Assembly: GCA_937950385.1 (NCBI GenBank)
Contig: CALFEA010000291.1
Span: 1-18,497, forward strand
Direction of reading: 5' to 3'
DNA length: 18,497 nt
From: an uncultured Altererythrobacter sp.
GTDB taxonomy: Bacteria > Pseudomonadota > Alphaproteobacteria > Sphingomonadales > Sphingomonadaceae
Below the pieces are notes generated by a model that worked only from the letters and a program-made list of their open reading frames with translations, was not told where the DNA came from and searched no databases. The position numbers and the translations under genes were made by a program. Shown here piece after piece: positions 7,473-14,909 of the stretch (the stretch's first letter is position 1; every line of letters begins with the position of its first letter).

Positions 7473-8057
7473 ATGAAGACCATTACCAAAGCAATAGCTG
7501 GAACCGTCGCGGCTGGCGCGATGGCAATGACTTCTGCTGCTCCGGCAGCGGCCCGCCACAAGGACCGCGTCGATGCAGGCGATATCATTGCCGGCGCTCT
7601 GATCCTAGGCGGTATTGCCGCTGTGGCGTCTGCTGCGGGCAAGAACCGCGGCTACAATGACCACAATTATCGCGACCGGAATTATCGTTCGAACAATAAT
7701 TATCGCCAAAACAACTATCGCCAGGGCAATCCGCGCCGCGCAGTGGAACGCTGTGTCCGTGTCGCAGAACGCCGGGCCAAACGCGCCGGTTACCGTTTTG
7801 CTGATGTCACCCAGATCCGTGACGTCGATCAAACCCGCTACGGCTGGAGAGTGAAAGGCCGGATGGTTGTCGATGGAGCGCGCGGTTATCGCGGCGCCTA
7901 TAATAACGGCCATCGTTACAATGATCGCTACCGTCATGATGACCGTGGTTACGGTTACAACAATCGCGGTAACCGGGCCGACCGGGGCAAGTTCACTTGC
8001 TTTGTCGAGCGGGGCAATCGCCCACAGGTGAACTTCCGCGGCATTCGCGGCCTGTAA
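7473..8057 (+). CDS. Secreted Asn/Arg/Tyr-rich protein with RVDAGD segment, function unknown
   Basis: I do not recognise a named family. The product is 194 residues from the ATG at 7473, chosen because AGAAGG (7458-7463) sits nine bases upstream and the protein then opens with a clean signal peptide (MKTITKAIAG to APAAA, residues 1-27). In-frame ATGs at 7434 and 7464 are less likely. Residues 32-55 are RVDAGDIIAGALILGGIAAV then ASAA, a glycine-spaced hydrophobic stretch that could insert in or contact a membrane. Residues 56-88 are low-complexity and rich in N, R and Y. The C-terminal domain contains RCV (Cys94), YGWRVKG (123-129) and KFTCF (Cys176), with a second Y/N/R/G-rich insertion at about 139-171. 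The next gene encodes a paralog with the same layout. The protein is strongly basic. A cell-envelope role is inference only. Confidence 0.8.
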   Translation: MKTITKAIAGTVAAGAMAMTSAAPAAARHKDRVDAGDIIAGALILGGIAAVASAAGKNRGYNDHNYRDRNYRSNNNYRQNNYRQGNPRRAVERCVRVAERRAKRAGYRFADVTQIRDVDQTRYGWRVKGRMVVDGARGYRGAYNNGHRYNDRYRHDDRGYGYNNRGNRADRGKFTCFVERGNRPQVNFRGIRGL

Positions 8058-8080
8058 TCACCAAAGATAAGCGAAACTGA

Positions 8081-8101
8081 CATCCTGCCACCACCAGGAT
8101 G
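8081..8101 (+). repeat. Perfect inverted repeat after the first RVDAGD gene
   Basis: CATCCTG (8081-8087) and CAGGATG (8095-8101) form a perfect seven-pair stem with a seven-base loop CCACCAC. It stands just ahead of the terminator at 8106-8139, so the 3' end of the transcript would carry two hairpins in a row. Confidence 0.5.
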
Positions 8102-8105
8102 GGAT

Positions 8106-8139
8106 GCGCCGGGCAGCAATGCTCGGCGCTTCTTGTTGT
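8106..8139 (+). terminator. Rho-independent terminator between the two RVDAGD genes
   Basis: GCGCCGGGCA (8106-8115) pairs with TGCTCGGCGC (8120-8129) in a ten-pair stem with one G-U pair, capped by the GNRA loop GCAA. TTCTTGTTGT follows at 8130-8139, a T-rich but interrupted tract. It suggests that the two paralogs are transcribed separately. Confidence 0.75.
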
Positions 8140-8244
8140 AGAGGCTATGCGGGCGATAGGATCAAATATGGTTCAGCCTAAAGACATGCAACATGGCGCA
8201 TAAGCTGCTCAATATTAGCTATTTTATGAAAGGTCGCACGCATT

Positions 8245-9093
8245 ATGGCCCATATTTTCAAAATTTCCGCATCCTCTTTGGGCCTTGCTGCTGCTGCCTC
8301 TATGGCGGCTAGCCCAGTGCTCGCAGCAGAATTGCCGAGCGCGTCTGTGCCAAACCCTTTCGAGACAATCGGTGATTTTGAAGCCAATGAAGGCAATGCA
8401 GAACATCACCGCTGGCGCCGCTACCGGCGTGGGCGCGTGGATGCTGGCGATGTGATTGGCGGCATTTTGGTGCTGGGCACGATTGCCGCTGTTGCCAGTG
8501 CAGCATCGAATAATAACAAACGCCGCGACCGTGACTACCGCCGCGAAACCCGCGATTACCCCCGTGACAATGCGCCGCGCCGCGGCTCTGCGAACACCCA
8601 AGGAACTCGGGGCATTGATAGCGCAGTCTCACGCTGTGTTGGCTCGATTGAGCGTGATGTGCGTGTTGATCAGGTCGACAATGTCAGCCGCAATGCATCG
8701 GGCTGGCAAGTGACCGGCACGATTTACAATGGCAATAGTTTCTCTTGCCAGATCGACCAAAATGGCAAGATTGAAAACATCGCCTATGGCGGCAATTACT
8801 ATGCGCAAAATTCAACAGCCCCTGCGCAAGATCGCCAGTGGAGCAATGATCGCTATGCCGCCGCTTGGGACCGCGCCGAACGCGGTGAAACGGCTCAACA
8901 AAATCCGCAGGCTGGGCAAGATACACGCTATGAACAGGCGTCCACCACCTATGGCGAGCCGCGTTATACGCCGGAGCAAGTTCAGCAGCGTGCCGCCTAT
9001 CCCGGCGGTCCCTTGGTGGGCGAAGTGGAGGCTGAAACTGCCGAAACACGCACTCAGCAAGCACCAACAAGGGTGGCTCAAGCAGCGCAGTAA
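8245..9093 (+). CDS. Secreted protein with RVDAGD segment and two-Cys domain, function unknown
   Basis: I do not recognise a named family. The product is 282 residues and opens with a signal peptide (about residues 1-28, core AAAASMAASPVLAA). A basic patch RWRRYRRGR (57-64) leads into RVDAGDVIGGILVLGTIAAV then ASAA (64-87), 19 of 25 positions identical to the preceding gene's product over the equivalent stretch. An R/D/Y-rich linker follows (about 88-122). A compact domain at about 124-182 has SRCV (Cys131), SGWQVTG (152-158), FSC (Cys168) and DQNGKIENIAYGG. The remaining 100 residues are Q/A/E/T-rich and look disordered. AAAGG at 8229-8233 lies eleven bases before the ATG. The two cysteines are shared with the paralog and could form a disulfide. 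Its stop lies 15 bases from the convergent TRIC gene's stop. Confidence 0.8.
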   Translation: MAHIFKISASSLGLAAAASMAASPVLAAELPSASVPNPFETIGDFEANEGNAEHHRWRRYRRGRVDAGDVIGGILVLGTIAAVASAASNNNKRRDRDYRRETRDYPRDNAPRRGSANTQGTRGIDSAVSRCVGSIERDVRVDQVDNVSRNASGWQVTGTIYNGNSFSCQIDQNGKIENIAYGGNYYAQNSTAPAQDRQWSNDRYAAAWDRAERGETAQQNPQAGQDTRYEQASTTYGEPRYTPEQVQQRAAYPGGPLVGEVEAETAETRTQQAPTRVAQAAQ

Positions 9094-9108
9094 GCCCCGC
9101 GCGCCAAT

Positions 9109-9747
9109 TTACGATGCGGATCGTTCTCGGTAGGTGGGAAGCGCAATTTCCCATTTGATCGCGGCGCTCCGTAGCGCAAAACCCGCCAGCCAAGCTGCGC
9201 CCCACACCCATAGGTCGGGCAAGTTCGCCATCATCCCGCCAACCGTTAGAACGGCGGAAAAGGCGGCGGCGGTGACATAGAGCTCTGGCCGCATAATGAT
9301 CGATGGGCGGCCAGCGACTACATCGCGAATAATGCCGCCGACACAGCCGGTGATGATCCCCATTAGAACGGCGGGCACGGGCGGCACGCCAAATGACATA
9401 GCCTTTGCGCTGCCCAAAACGGCATAGGCTGTCAGCCCTGCGCCATCGGCAAAGTCGAGCAATTTGCCCTCCCACCAGCGTACAGGGGTAAACCAAGCGA
9501 TCAGCGCGACAGCAAAACACACGGCTGCAATCCATGCATCCTCAATCCAAAAAACCGGCGCACCGATCAGCAAATCACGAATGGTTCCGCCGCCGACCCC
9601 TGTGACCAGCGCAAAGAAGGCGGCGGTTACGAACGTCTGCTTTTCCTTGGCCGCGAGCAATGCCCCTGTCAGCGCGAACACGGCAAGGCCCGCATAGTCG
9701 AGCACGTCGAGCACGGGGGTGAGTGAAGGCACAAGGGCGCTTGTCAT
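9109..9747 (-). CDS. TRIC-family (UPF0126) cation channel membrane protein
   Basis: This is an inner-membrane protein of the trimeric intracellular cation channel family, whose bacterial members conduct K+ or Na+ as homotrimers. The product is 212 residues, close to the usual 200-210. It consists of two repeated three-helix units plus a final helix. The repeats carry the paired signatures GGGTIRD (52-58) and GGIIRD (137-142). Hydrophobic segments are visible near 17-34, 38-55, 66-85, 100-118, 123-140, 155-173 and 178-195. The ATG at 9747 is chosen over an in-frame ATG at 9921 because the longer version adds 58 non-hydrophobic residues that are an out-of-frame copy of the PepSY gene. It starts two bases after the PepSY stop with no clear Shine-Dalgarno sequence, so translational coupling is likely. 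The channel function is from family knowledge. Confidence 0.92.
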   Translation of the reverse strand: MTSALVPSLTPVLDVLDYAGLAVFALTGALLAAKEKQTFVTAAFFALVTGVGGGTIRDLLIGAPVFWIEDAWIAAVCFAVALIAWFTPVRWWEGKLLDFADGAGLTAYAVLGSAKAMSFGVPPVPAVLMGIITGCVGGIIRDVVAGRPSIIMRPELYVTAAAFSAVLTVGGMMANLPDLWVWGAAWLAGFALRSAAIKWEIALPTYRERSAS

Positions 9748-9749
9748 CG

Positions 9750-10439
9750 TCACATCGCGGCTTTCATGGTGGATTTGCGCCTGCGGAACATCAAAACACA
9801 GCCCATCAGCGCGCCGATCGCGGCCAGCGCGGCAAACAGAATGAGAATGGGATGGCTGGTGTCGCTGCGGGTCTTCAAATCCATAATATGCAGCCCCCAT
9901 GCAAAGTCGAACACCCGCCAAAACCGCGTGCGTACCGCTTCGATCTCGCCGCTATTCTTGCCAACATAAATATGCGCGCCATCTTTCAATGCGACTTGCC
10001 ACACCGCCATTGGCCGGCGGAAATCAATCGGTACTTCGTCAGCCGCAAAGCTGGTGACGCTGACCACTTGATCGCCGCCATTGATGCGGCGTGTGACCAA
10101 TGCGCCCGCTTCACTCGCGGTGAGCGGTGCAATCGGTTCGCCAGTGGCGAAATCAATGCGGCGCAGATTGCCGTCCATATCCTTTATCTGCGCAATCGCG
10201 CGGCCATCCTGCATGATTGTGCGGATTTCTTGGATCGGAAATTCGGACGTAGCAATCGCGCTATCGGCGAAGGCATCGGGCAAGACTAAAGCCTCGGGCG
10301 CTTGCTCGGCGCGCAAATGATTGCCGCGCACTTCATCGATTGGGCGCGCGACCATGATCAGACCTGTGATCGTCCACATTAGGATCGGCAGGCCCACCAG
10401 CCATCCCAGCCAGACGTGCCATTTCGCGAGCATTTTCAT
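9750..10439 (-). CDS. PepSY-domain transmembrane protein
   Basis: This 229-residue membrane protein has a helix at about 10-30, a periplasmic region at about 31-195 and a second helix at about 197-217 followed by a basic end (MFRRRKS). The opening WHVWLGWLVGLPILMWTITG (residues 7-26) is the typical first helix of PepSY-associated transmembrane proteins. GLHIMDLKTRSDTSHP before helix two is the matching C-terminal signature. GDQVVSVTSF and ALKDGAHIYVGKNSGEI resemble PepSY units. It is shorter than the multi-helix PepSY proteins of iron uptake (often 350-500 residues) and has only two helices. The role is unknown; family members are linked to iron or haem handling or peptidase inhibition. No strong ribosome site is seen (AAAGG is about 16 bases away). 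An alternative ATG is two codons in. It follows the amidase by 26 bases. Confidence 0.82.
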   Translation of the reverse strand: MKMLAKWHVWLGWLVGLPILMWTITGLIMVARPIDEVRGNHLRAEQAPEALVLPDAFADSAIATSEFPIQEIRTIMQDGRAIAQIKDMDGNLRRIDFATGEPIAPLTASEAGALVTRRINGGDQVVSVTSFAADEVPIDFRRPMAVWQVALKDGAHIYVGKNSGEIEAVRTRFWRVFDFAWGLHIMDLKTRSDTSHPILILFAALAAIGALMGCVLMFRRRKSTMKAAM

Positions 10440-10465
10440 GAGGGTAGGAGAGCCTTTGCGTGTGT

Positions 10466-11800
10466 TTAGCGATTGACGAGAGCGTCAATTCCGCGCGCAA
10501 TAGCAATCCCATCCAAGTCGCGCCAGCGCGGTGCGATGACTTGCAAACCGCAAGGCAATCCGCCGCTTTCACCAATCGGCAAAACCGTACCCGGCAAGTT
10601 GGGGAAGGTCGCAATACCCGCCCAAGCGAGACCGCGTGCGGCCTCTACATCTTCGCCATTAATAGAAATTGTGGTTTTGAAAATTGGCCCGTCTGTATGC
10701 GGAACCGCCAGTACCGGGGCAGGGGGGCACAGCACCGCATCATAGGTTTCAAACAACGCCTCCCACGCCAATTCATTACGGGTCTGCGCATCCAGCAGAT
10801 CAAACCAATCGCTGGCAGTGGGGCGCGTGCCATTGGGAGCAGGCGCACCGCGCGCCATCGCCGTGTTAAGCATGCGCAGATAATCAGCCTGTTGCTGAGC
10901 AAGATCTGGCAGCAGATCGCTGGTCCGATCAAGCTGGATACTCGCGGCCTCCAGTCTTGTCGCCGCCGCTTCAATGGGGCCTGCAACTGAGGCATCGACC
11001 GGTGCACCGGGATAATCCATCAAAAGCAAAAGGCGGCAATCCTTTAGAGGTTTGCCCGAGGACTGGAGAGGAACCTGCGAAGTGAGGCGCATAAGCGCAT
11101 CTATGTCTTCGCCATTGCGCGCCAGCGGACCGGCGACAGACAATGCCCCATCGTGCGCAGCCTTATTACCAAGCGCGGGATGCTGGTGGCCGCGTTTGGA
11201 CAAGACGCCCCAGCTCGGCTTATGCCCCCAGATGCCGCAAAAGTGCGCAGGCACGCGGACTGATCCGCCAATGTCTGTGCCAATTTCAGCTGGGACCATG
11301 CCCGATGCGACTGCGGCTGCAGAGCCGCCCGATGATCCGCCGGGCGAATGATCGTGGCTGTGCGGATTATTGGTGCGGCCATAGACCGCGTTGAAACTTT
11401 GCCAGTCGGACAGATCAATCGGCACATTGGTTTTGCCCAGCAAGACCGCACCTGCCGCCTTCAATTGCCGCACCATTTTGGCATCGTGCTTGGCAATATT
11501 ATCGGCATATTGCGTATGACCAAATGTGGTTGGCAGCCCGGCAATATCAAAGCTTTCTTTCACCGTCATCGGCACGCCGAACAATGGCTGATCGGCGGAG
11601 GGGGATGTCCCATCCATGGCCCGCGCCGTCTCCAGCGCGCGTTCAAAATCGCACACGACAACCGCATTCACATGAATGTCGAGCTTTTCAATGCGCGCAA
11701 TCGCAGCCTGCACAGCCTCCAATGGCGACATATCGCCCGCCTTGACAGCAGCCGCAGTTTCGAGAGCGCCTGGCTGCTCGGTGAGTTTTGGATAGGCCAT
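10466..11800 (-). CDS. Amidase-signature family amidohydrolase
   Basis: This cytoplasmic hydrolase of the amidase-signature family splits a C-N bond in an unknown amide. The 444-residue product is of normal family length. The Ser-cisSer-Lys triad is visible: Lys81 in MTVKESFD, Ser156 in PGGSSGGSAAAVASG (153-167) and Ser180 in GTDIGGSVRVPAHFCG. The 24-residue spacing between the two serines matches characterised members. The end NLPGTVLPIG, SGGLPCGLQVIAPR is also typical. The start at 11800 is preferred over an in-frame ATG at 11854 because GGGAG lies about eleven bases upstream on the coding strand and MAYPKLTEQPGALETAAAVK aligns with the family start. The substrate is not predictable. GatA is unlikely, since no gatB or gatC is near and the length is short. 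It lies 71 bases after lpdA and heads the amidase-PepSY-TRIC unit. Confidence 0.93.
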   Translation of the reverse strand: MAYPKLTEQPGALETAAAVKAGDMSPLEAVQAAIARIEKLDIHVNAVVVCDFERALETARAMDGTSPSADQPLFGVPMTVKESFDIAGLPTTFGHTQYADNIAKHDAKMVRQLKAAGAVLLGKTNVPIDLSDWQSFNAVYGRTNNPHSHDHSPGGSSGGSAAAVASGMVPAEIGTDIGGSVRVPAHFCGIWGHKPSWGVLSKRGHQHPALGNKAAHDGALSVAGPLARNGEDIDALMRLTSQVPLQSSGKPLKDCRLLLLMDYPGAPVDASVAGPIEAAATRLEAASIQLDRTSDLLPDLAQQQADYLRMLNTAMARGAPAPNGTRPTASDWFDLLDAQTRNELAWEALFETYDAVLCPPAPVLAVPHTDGPIFKTTISINGEDVEAARGLAWAGIATFPNLPGTVLPIGESGGLPCGLQVIAPRWRDLDGIAIARGIDALVNR

Positions 11801-11858
11801 GCGTTCATTCTCTCCCTTTGCGCCCAGTCTAGGGCGGTCAGGTGAGAGGATCAATTCA

Positions 11859-11880
11859 CATATGAATAGGCCTACATATG
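11859..11880 (-). repeat. Palindromic element across the lpdA stop codon
   Basis: CATATG occurs at 11859-11864 and 11875-11880, flanking the eight-base palindrome TAGGCCTA (11867-11874). Apart from a two-base AA bulge on one side the whole is an inverted repeat. It covers the lpdA stop (CTA on the plus strand at 11872-11874). It may be an operator for the amidase unit or a chance run of short palindromes. Confidence 0.3.
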
Positions 11881-13290
11881 GATCGGTTTGCCAGTCACCG
11901 CCATTGCCGCTTCTTTCATCGCTTCAGCATGGGTTGGGTGCGCATGGCATGTGTAGGCGATGTCTTCTGACGTTGCCCCAAATTCCATCGCAATGCCGGC
12001 CTCTGCGATCATTGTGCCTGCAACGCTGGCAATCGCCCAAACGCCCAAAACGCGGTCGGTTTCAGCATCAGCAATCACTTTTACAAAGCCGTCTGGCTCG
12101 TGATTGGTTTTCGCGCGGCTGTTCGCCATCATTGGGAATTTTCCGACTTTGATGGCTTTCTTGTCGCCGCCCGCTTGCTCAATCGCTTGTTCAGTTGTCA
12201 GGCCGACACCGGCGATTTCTGGCAATGTGTAGACCACGCTGGGGATGACATCATGGTTCACAATGCCGGTTTCGCCAGCGATATTTTCCGCCACGGCAAT
12301 GCCTTCATCCTCGGCCTTATGGGCGAGCATGGGGCCAGGGATACAATCGCCAATGGCCCAAATATTGTCCACGCTGGTGCGGAAGTCGTGAGCGGTATCA
12401 ATCTGACCGCGCTTGTTTGTTTCAAGCCCGACATTTTCAAGGCCAAGACCATCTGTGTTCGGACGCCGCCCGATGGAAACCAGAACGCAATCGGCTTCCA
12501 TGGTTTCGGCGTCTCCGCCTGCTGATGGCTCAAGGGTTAGAACGGCTTTCTTGCCCTTTACGCTCACGCCTGTGACTTTGGTGGAGAGCTTAAATTCAAT
12601 GCCCTGCTTCTTGAAGATTTTGCGGGAATCCTTGCGAATATCGCCGTCCATACCCGGCAAAATTTCGTCGAGAAATTCGACACAGGTGACCTCTGCGCCA
12701 AGGCGGTTCCAGACAGAGCCAAGCTCCAAACCAATAACGCCGCCGCCAATGACGACCATTTTTCCCGGCACTTTGGCAAGTTCAAGCGCGCCTGTGCTGT
12801 CGACGACAATGCCCTTGTCATTATCAACATCAACGCCCGGCAAAGGCGTGACCGATGAGCCCGTTGCGATCACAATATCCTTGGCTGTGACCGTTTGTGA
12901 TCCGACCTTTACCGTGTGTGCATCTTGGAAAGTGGCGAGGCCTTTGACCCATGTTACCTTGTTCTTTTTGAACAGAAACTCGATGCCCTTGGTCAAATCG
13001 CCAACCGCATCCAAACGCTGCCCGTGCATTTTGGCAAGGTCGAGCTTTGGCTTCACCTCAATGCCCATAGACGCCATGGTGCCATTGGCCGCTGCATCGA
13101 AATATTCCGATGCGTGCAGCAAGGCTTTGGACGGGATGCAGCCGACATTGAGGCAAGTGCCGCCGAGAGTTTCCCGCGCCTCTGCGCAGGCCACTTTGAG
13201 GCCCAATTGCGCCGCACGGATTGCCGCAACATAGCCGCCCGGGCCAGCGCCAATGACAAGAACATCGTAATCGTAGGAGTGGTCAGCCAT
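11872..13290 (-). CDS. lpdA: Dihydrolipoyl dehydrogenase (E3)
   Basis: This flavoenzyme reoxidises the dihydrolipoyl groups of E2 with NAD+. It is shared in principle by 2-oxoglutarate and other 2-oxoacid dehydrogenase complexes. The 472-residue product has normal length. Its order of motifs is: FAD-binding VIGAGPGGYVAA (12-23), redox disulfide GGTCLNVGCIPSKA with Cys46 and Cys51, NAD-binding VVIGGGVIGLELGSV, FAD-binding AIGDCIPGPMLAHKAEDEG, and the interface active-site HPTHAE with His451 and Glu456. All catalytic residues are intact. AAGGAA lies five bases before the ATG (plus-strand 13296-13301). It follows a small lipoprotein gene by 35 bases in the suc cluster. Its place directly after sucAB suggests that it serves mainly the 2-oxoglutarate complex; a pyruvate-complex copy could exist elsewhere. 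Confidence 0.97.
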   Translation of the reverse strand: MADHSYDYDVLVIGAGPGGYVAAIRAAQLGLKVACAEARETLGGTCLNVGCIPSKALLHASEYFDAAANGTMASMGIEVKPKLDLAKMHGQRLDAVGDLTKGIEFLFKKNKVTWVKGLATFQDAHTVKVGSQTVTAKDIVIATGSSVTPLPGVDVDNDKGIVVDSTGALELAKVPGKMVVIGGGVIGLELGSVWNRLGAEVTCVEFLDEILPGMDGDIRKDSRKIFKKQGIEFKLSTKVTGVSVKGKKAVLTLEPSAGGDAETMEADCVLVSIGRRPNTDGLGLENVGLETNKRGQIDTAHDFRTSVDNIWAIGDCIPGPMLAHKAEDEGIAVAENIAGETGIVNHDVIPSVVYTLPEIAGVGLTTEQAIEQAGGDKKAIKVGKFPMMANSRAKTNHEPDGFVKVIADAETDRVLGVWAIASVAGTMIAEAGIAMEFGATSEDIAYTCHAHPTHAEAMKEAAMAVTGKPIHM

Positions 13291-13325
13291 GAGGGTTCCT
13301 TAAAAAGGCTTTGGTGCAACGTTTG

Positions 13326-13637
13326 TTAGACGCCGGCCTTTGCTTCGCATTCGCTGGTGATGGATTTATATTCGTCTTGATCAATCTCTGCGCGTTCGCC
13401 GAGGCCATCTCTTGGCAGATCGGTCACCGCGACCATGCCTTCAGCAACGCAATTGCAGATCTCTTCTTTTTTCTCAGACGATACGCTGCCGCCGATGTAA
13501 TTCATCGAACAAGAAGCATAAGTGCTCTTGGTAAAATTCTCTTCGATCTTGGCTGCCAATTCAGGATCGCCGCCGCCGCAAGCAGTCAGAGCCAATGCAA
13601 GCGAACCAAGAATAAGGGGTGTTTTCAAATTACGCAT
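13326..13637 (-). CDS. Small cysteine-rich lipoprotein of unknown function
   Basis: I do not recognise a family. The product is 103 residues. A lipoprotein signal peptide ends in LTAC, with Cys20 as the lipidated residue, and the following GGGD gives no inner-membrane Asp at +2, so outer-membrane sorting is expected by the usual rule. The mature part of about 80 residues is acidic and mostly helical-looking. Four further cysteines are at 43 (YASCSMN), 61 and 63 (EICNCVAEG) and 97 (SECEAK), enough for two disulfides or a metal site. A strong ribosome site GGGGAGG lies eight bases before the ATG. It sits between sucB (24 bases upstream) and lpdA (35 bases downstream) on the same strand, so it must be transcribed with TCA-cycle genes despite being an envelope protein. 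A link with them beyond cotranscription is not shown. Confidence 0.82.
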   Translation of the reverse strand: MRNLKTPLILGSLALALTACGGGDPELAAKIEENFTKSTYASCSMNYIGGSVSSEKKEEICNCVAEGMVAVTDLPRDGLGERAEIDQDEYKSITSECEAKAGV

Positions 13638-13661
13638 AATGTCTGCCTCCCCAGCAGTGGT

Positions 13662-14882
13662 TTATAGATCGATTAGCATGCGGGTCGGATCTTCGATCGC
13701 TTCCTTGATAATTTTCAGCGCCGTCACAGCCTCGCGCCCATCGATCAGGCGGTGGTCATAGGACAGGGCAATATACATCATCGGGCGGATAACAACTTCG
13801 CCGTTCACAGCCACGGGCCGGTCTTCGATGCGGTGCAGGCCAAGCACGGCGGATTGCGGCGGGTTGATGATCGGGGTCGACATCAGCGAGCCGAACACGC
13901 CGCCATTGGAAATGGTGAAAGTACCGCCGGTCATATCTGCCATTGTCAGTGATCCGTCACGCGCACGCGCGCCGAAATCAGCGATATCTTTTTCAATGCC
14001 AGCAAAGCCTTTTTTGTCGCAATCACGGATCACCGGCACGACCAAACCATTGGGGGCGGACACGGCGACAGAGATATCGACATAGTCGTGATAGACGACC
14101 TCATCGCCTTCAATATAGGCGTTCACGCTCGGCACGTCTTTCAGCGCGAGACAGGCGGCTTTCGCGAAAAAGCCCATGAAGCCCAATTTGATATCATGCT
14201 TCTTGGCGAACATATCTTTATATTTGCCGCGCGCTTCAATCACCGCTGACATATCGACATCATTGAACGTTGTGAGCAGGGCGGCTTCTTCTTGCGCGCC
14301 CTTCAAACGTTTGGCGATTGTCTGGCGCATACGCGTCATTTTTACGCGTTCGCTATTGCGTCCAGCAGAGGCCGGGGCACTGCCCGCTGGCGCAGAGGCA
14401 GCGGGCGCTGGGGCCGCGCCGCTTTGCTTGGCTTTAGCCGCAGCGATAACGTCTTCCTTGGTCAGGCGGCCATCCTTGCCCGTGCCTTTGATCGTGCTTG
14501 GATCAACGCCGTGTTCCAACACTGCGCGGCGCACAGCAGGAGAGAGCGTTTGCGAGGCGTCGCTAGCTGGCGTTTCAGCCGCTGCAGCTGGCGCGCTTTC
14601 CGCTTTAGCAGCGGCAGGTTTTGCCGCCCCGCCAGATGCCGCAGCGCCTTCTTCGACCAGTGCCAGCAAAGCGCCAACCTCAACCGTGTCGCCCACGGCA
14701 ACCTTATGCTCGGACAAGACGCCAGCGACGGGCGAGGGCACGTCAACCGCGACCTTATCTGTCTCAAGGCTGGCAATCGGTTCATCAACCGCGACCGCTT
14801 CGCCGGGCTGCTTCAGCCATTCGCCAACGCTGGCTTCGGTTACGGATTCGCCGAGGGCGGGGACAGTGATTTCAGTGGCCAT
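13662..14882 (-). CDS. sucB: 2-oxoglutarate dehydrogenase E2, dihydrolipoyl succinyltransferase
   Basis: This E2 core subunit carries the succinyl group from E1 to coenzyme A through its lipoyl arm. The 406-residue product has the standard layout. One lipoyl domain covers about residues 1-78, with Lys43 in ETDKVAVDV as the lipoylation site. Ala/Pro-rich linkers lie at about 80-110 and 150-178. The peripheral-subunit-binding domain is at about 112-148 ([20 protein letters not shown], then TKEDVI). The catalytic acyltransferase domain follows at about 178-406, with YDHRLIDG bearing His377 and Asp381. One lipoyl domain and the TFNDVD/GFMGFF segments fit the succinyl rather than acetyl type. AAGGAA lies seven bases before the ATG (plus-strand 14890-14895). 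It begins 27 bases after the sucA stop. The enzyme acts in the cytoplasm in the TCA cycle. Confidence 0.97.
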   Translation of the reverse strand: MATEITVPALGESVTEASVGEWLKQPGEAVAVDEPIASLETDKVAVDVPSPVAGVLSEHKVAVGDTVEVGALLALVEEGAAASGGAAKPAAAKAESAPAAAAETPASDASQTLSPAVRRAVLEHGVDPSTIKGTGKDGRLTKEDVIAAAKAKQSGAAPAPAASAPAGSAPASAGRNSERVKMTRMRQTIAKRLKGAQEEAALLTTFNDVDMSAVIEARGKYKDMFAKKHDIKLGFMGFFAKAACLALKDVPSVNAYIEGDEVVYHDYVDISVAVSAPNGLVVPVIRDCDKKGFAGIEKDIADFGARARDGSLTMADMTGGTFTISNGGVFGSLMSTPIINPPQSAVLGLHRIEDRPVAVNGEVVIRPMMYIALSYDHRLIDGREAVTALKIIKEAIEDPTRMLIDL

Positions 14883-14909
14883 GATAGGTTTCCTTGGACC
14901 TGATTGGGT

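Noticed and set aside
8684..9535. 283-residue minus-strand open frame across the convergent junction
   Set aside because: Arg/Cys-rich shadow of both the secreted protein gene and the TRIC gene; no family resemblance.
9748..9921. N-terminal extension of the TRIC protein to an ATG at 9921
   Set aside because: The added 58 residues are an out-of-frame reading of the PepSY coding region; the family starts near the ATG at 9747.
11801..11854. N-terminal extension of the amidase to an ATG at 11854
   Set aside because: The GGGAG ribosome site and the family N-terminus support the start at 11800.
12413..13234. 273-residue plus-strand open frame inside lpdA
   Set aside because: Ser/Pro-rich antisense shadow of lpdA with no motifs.
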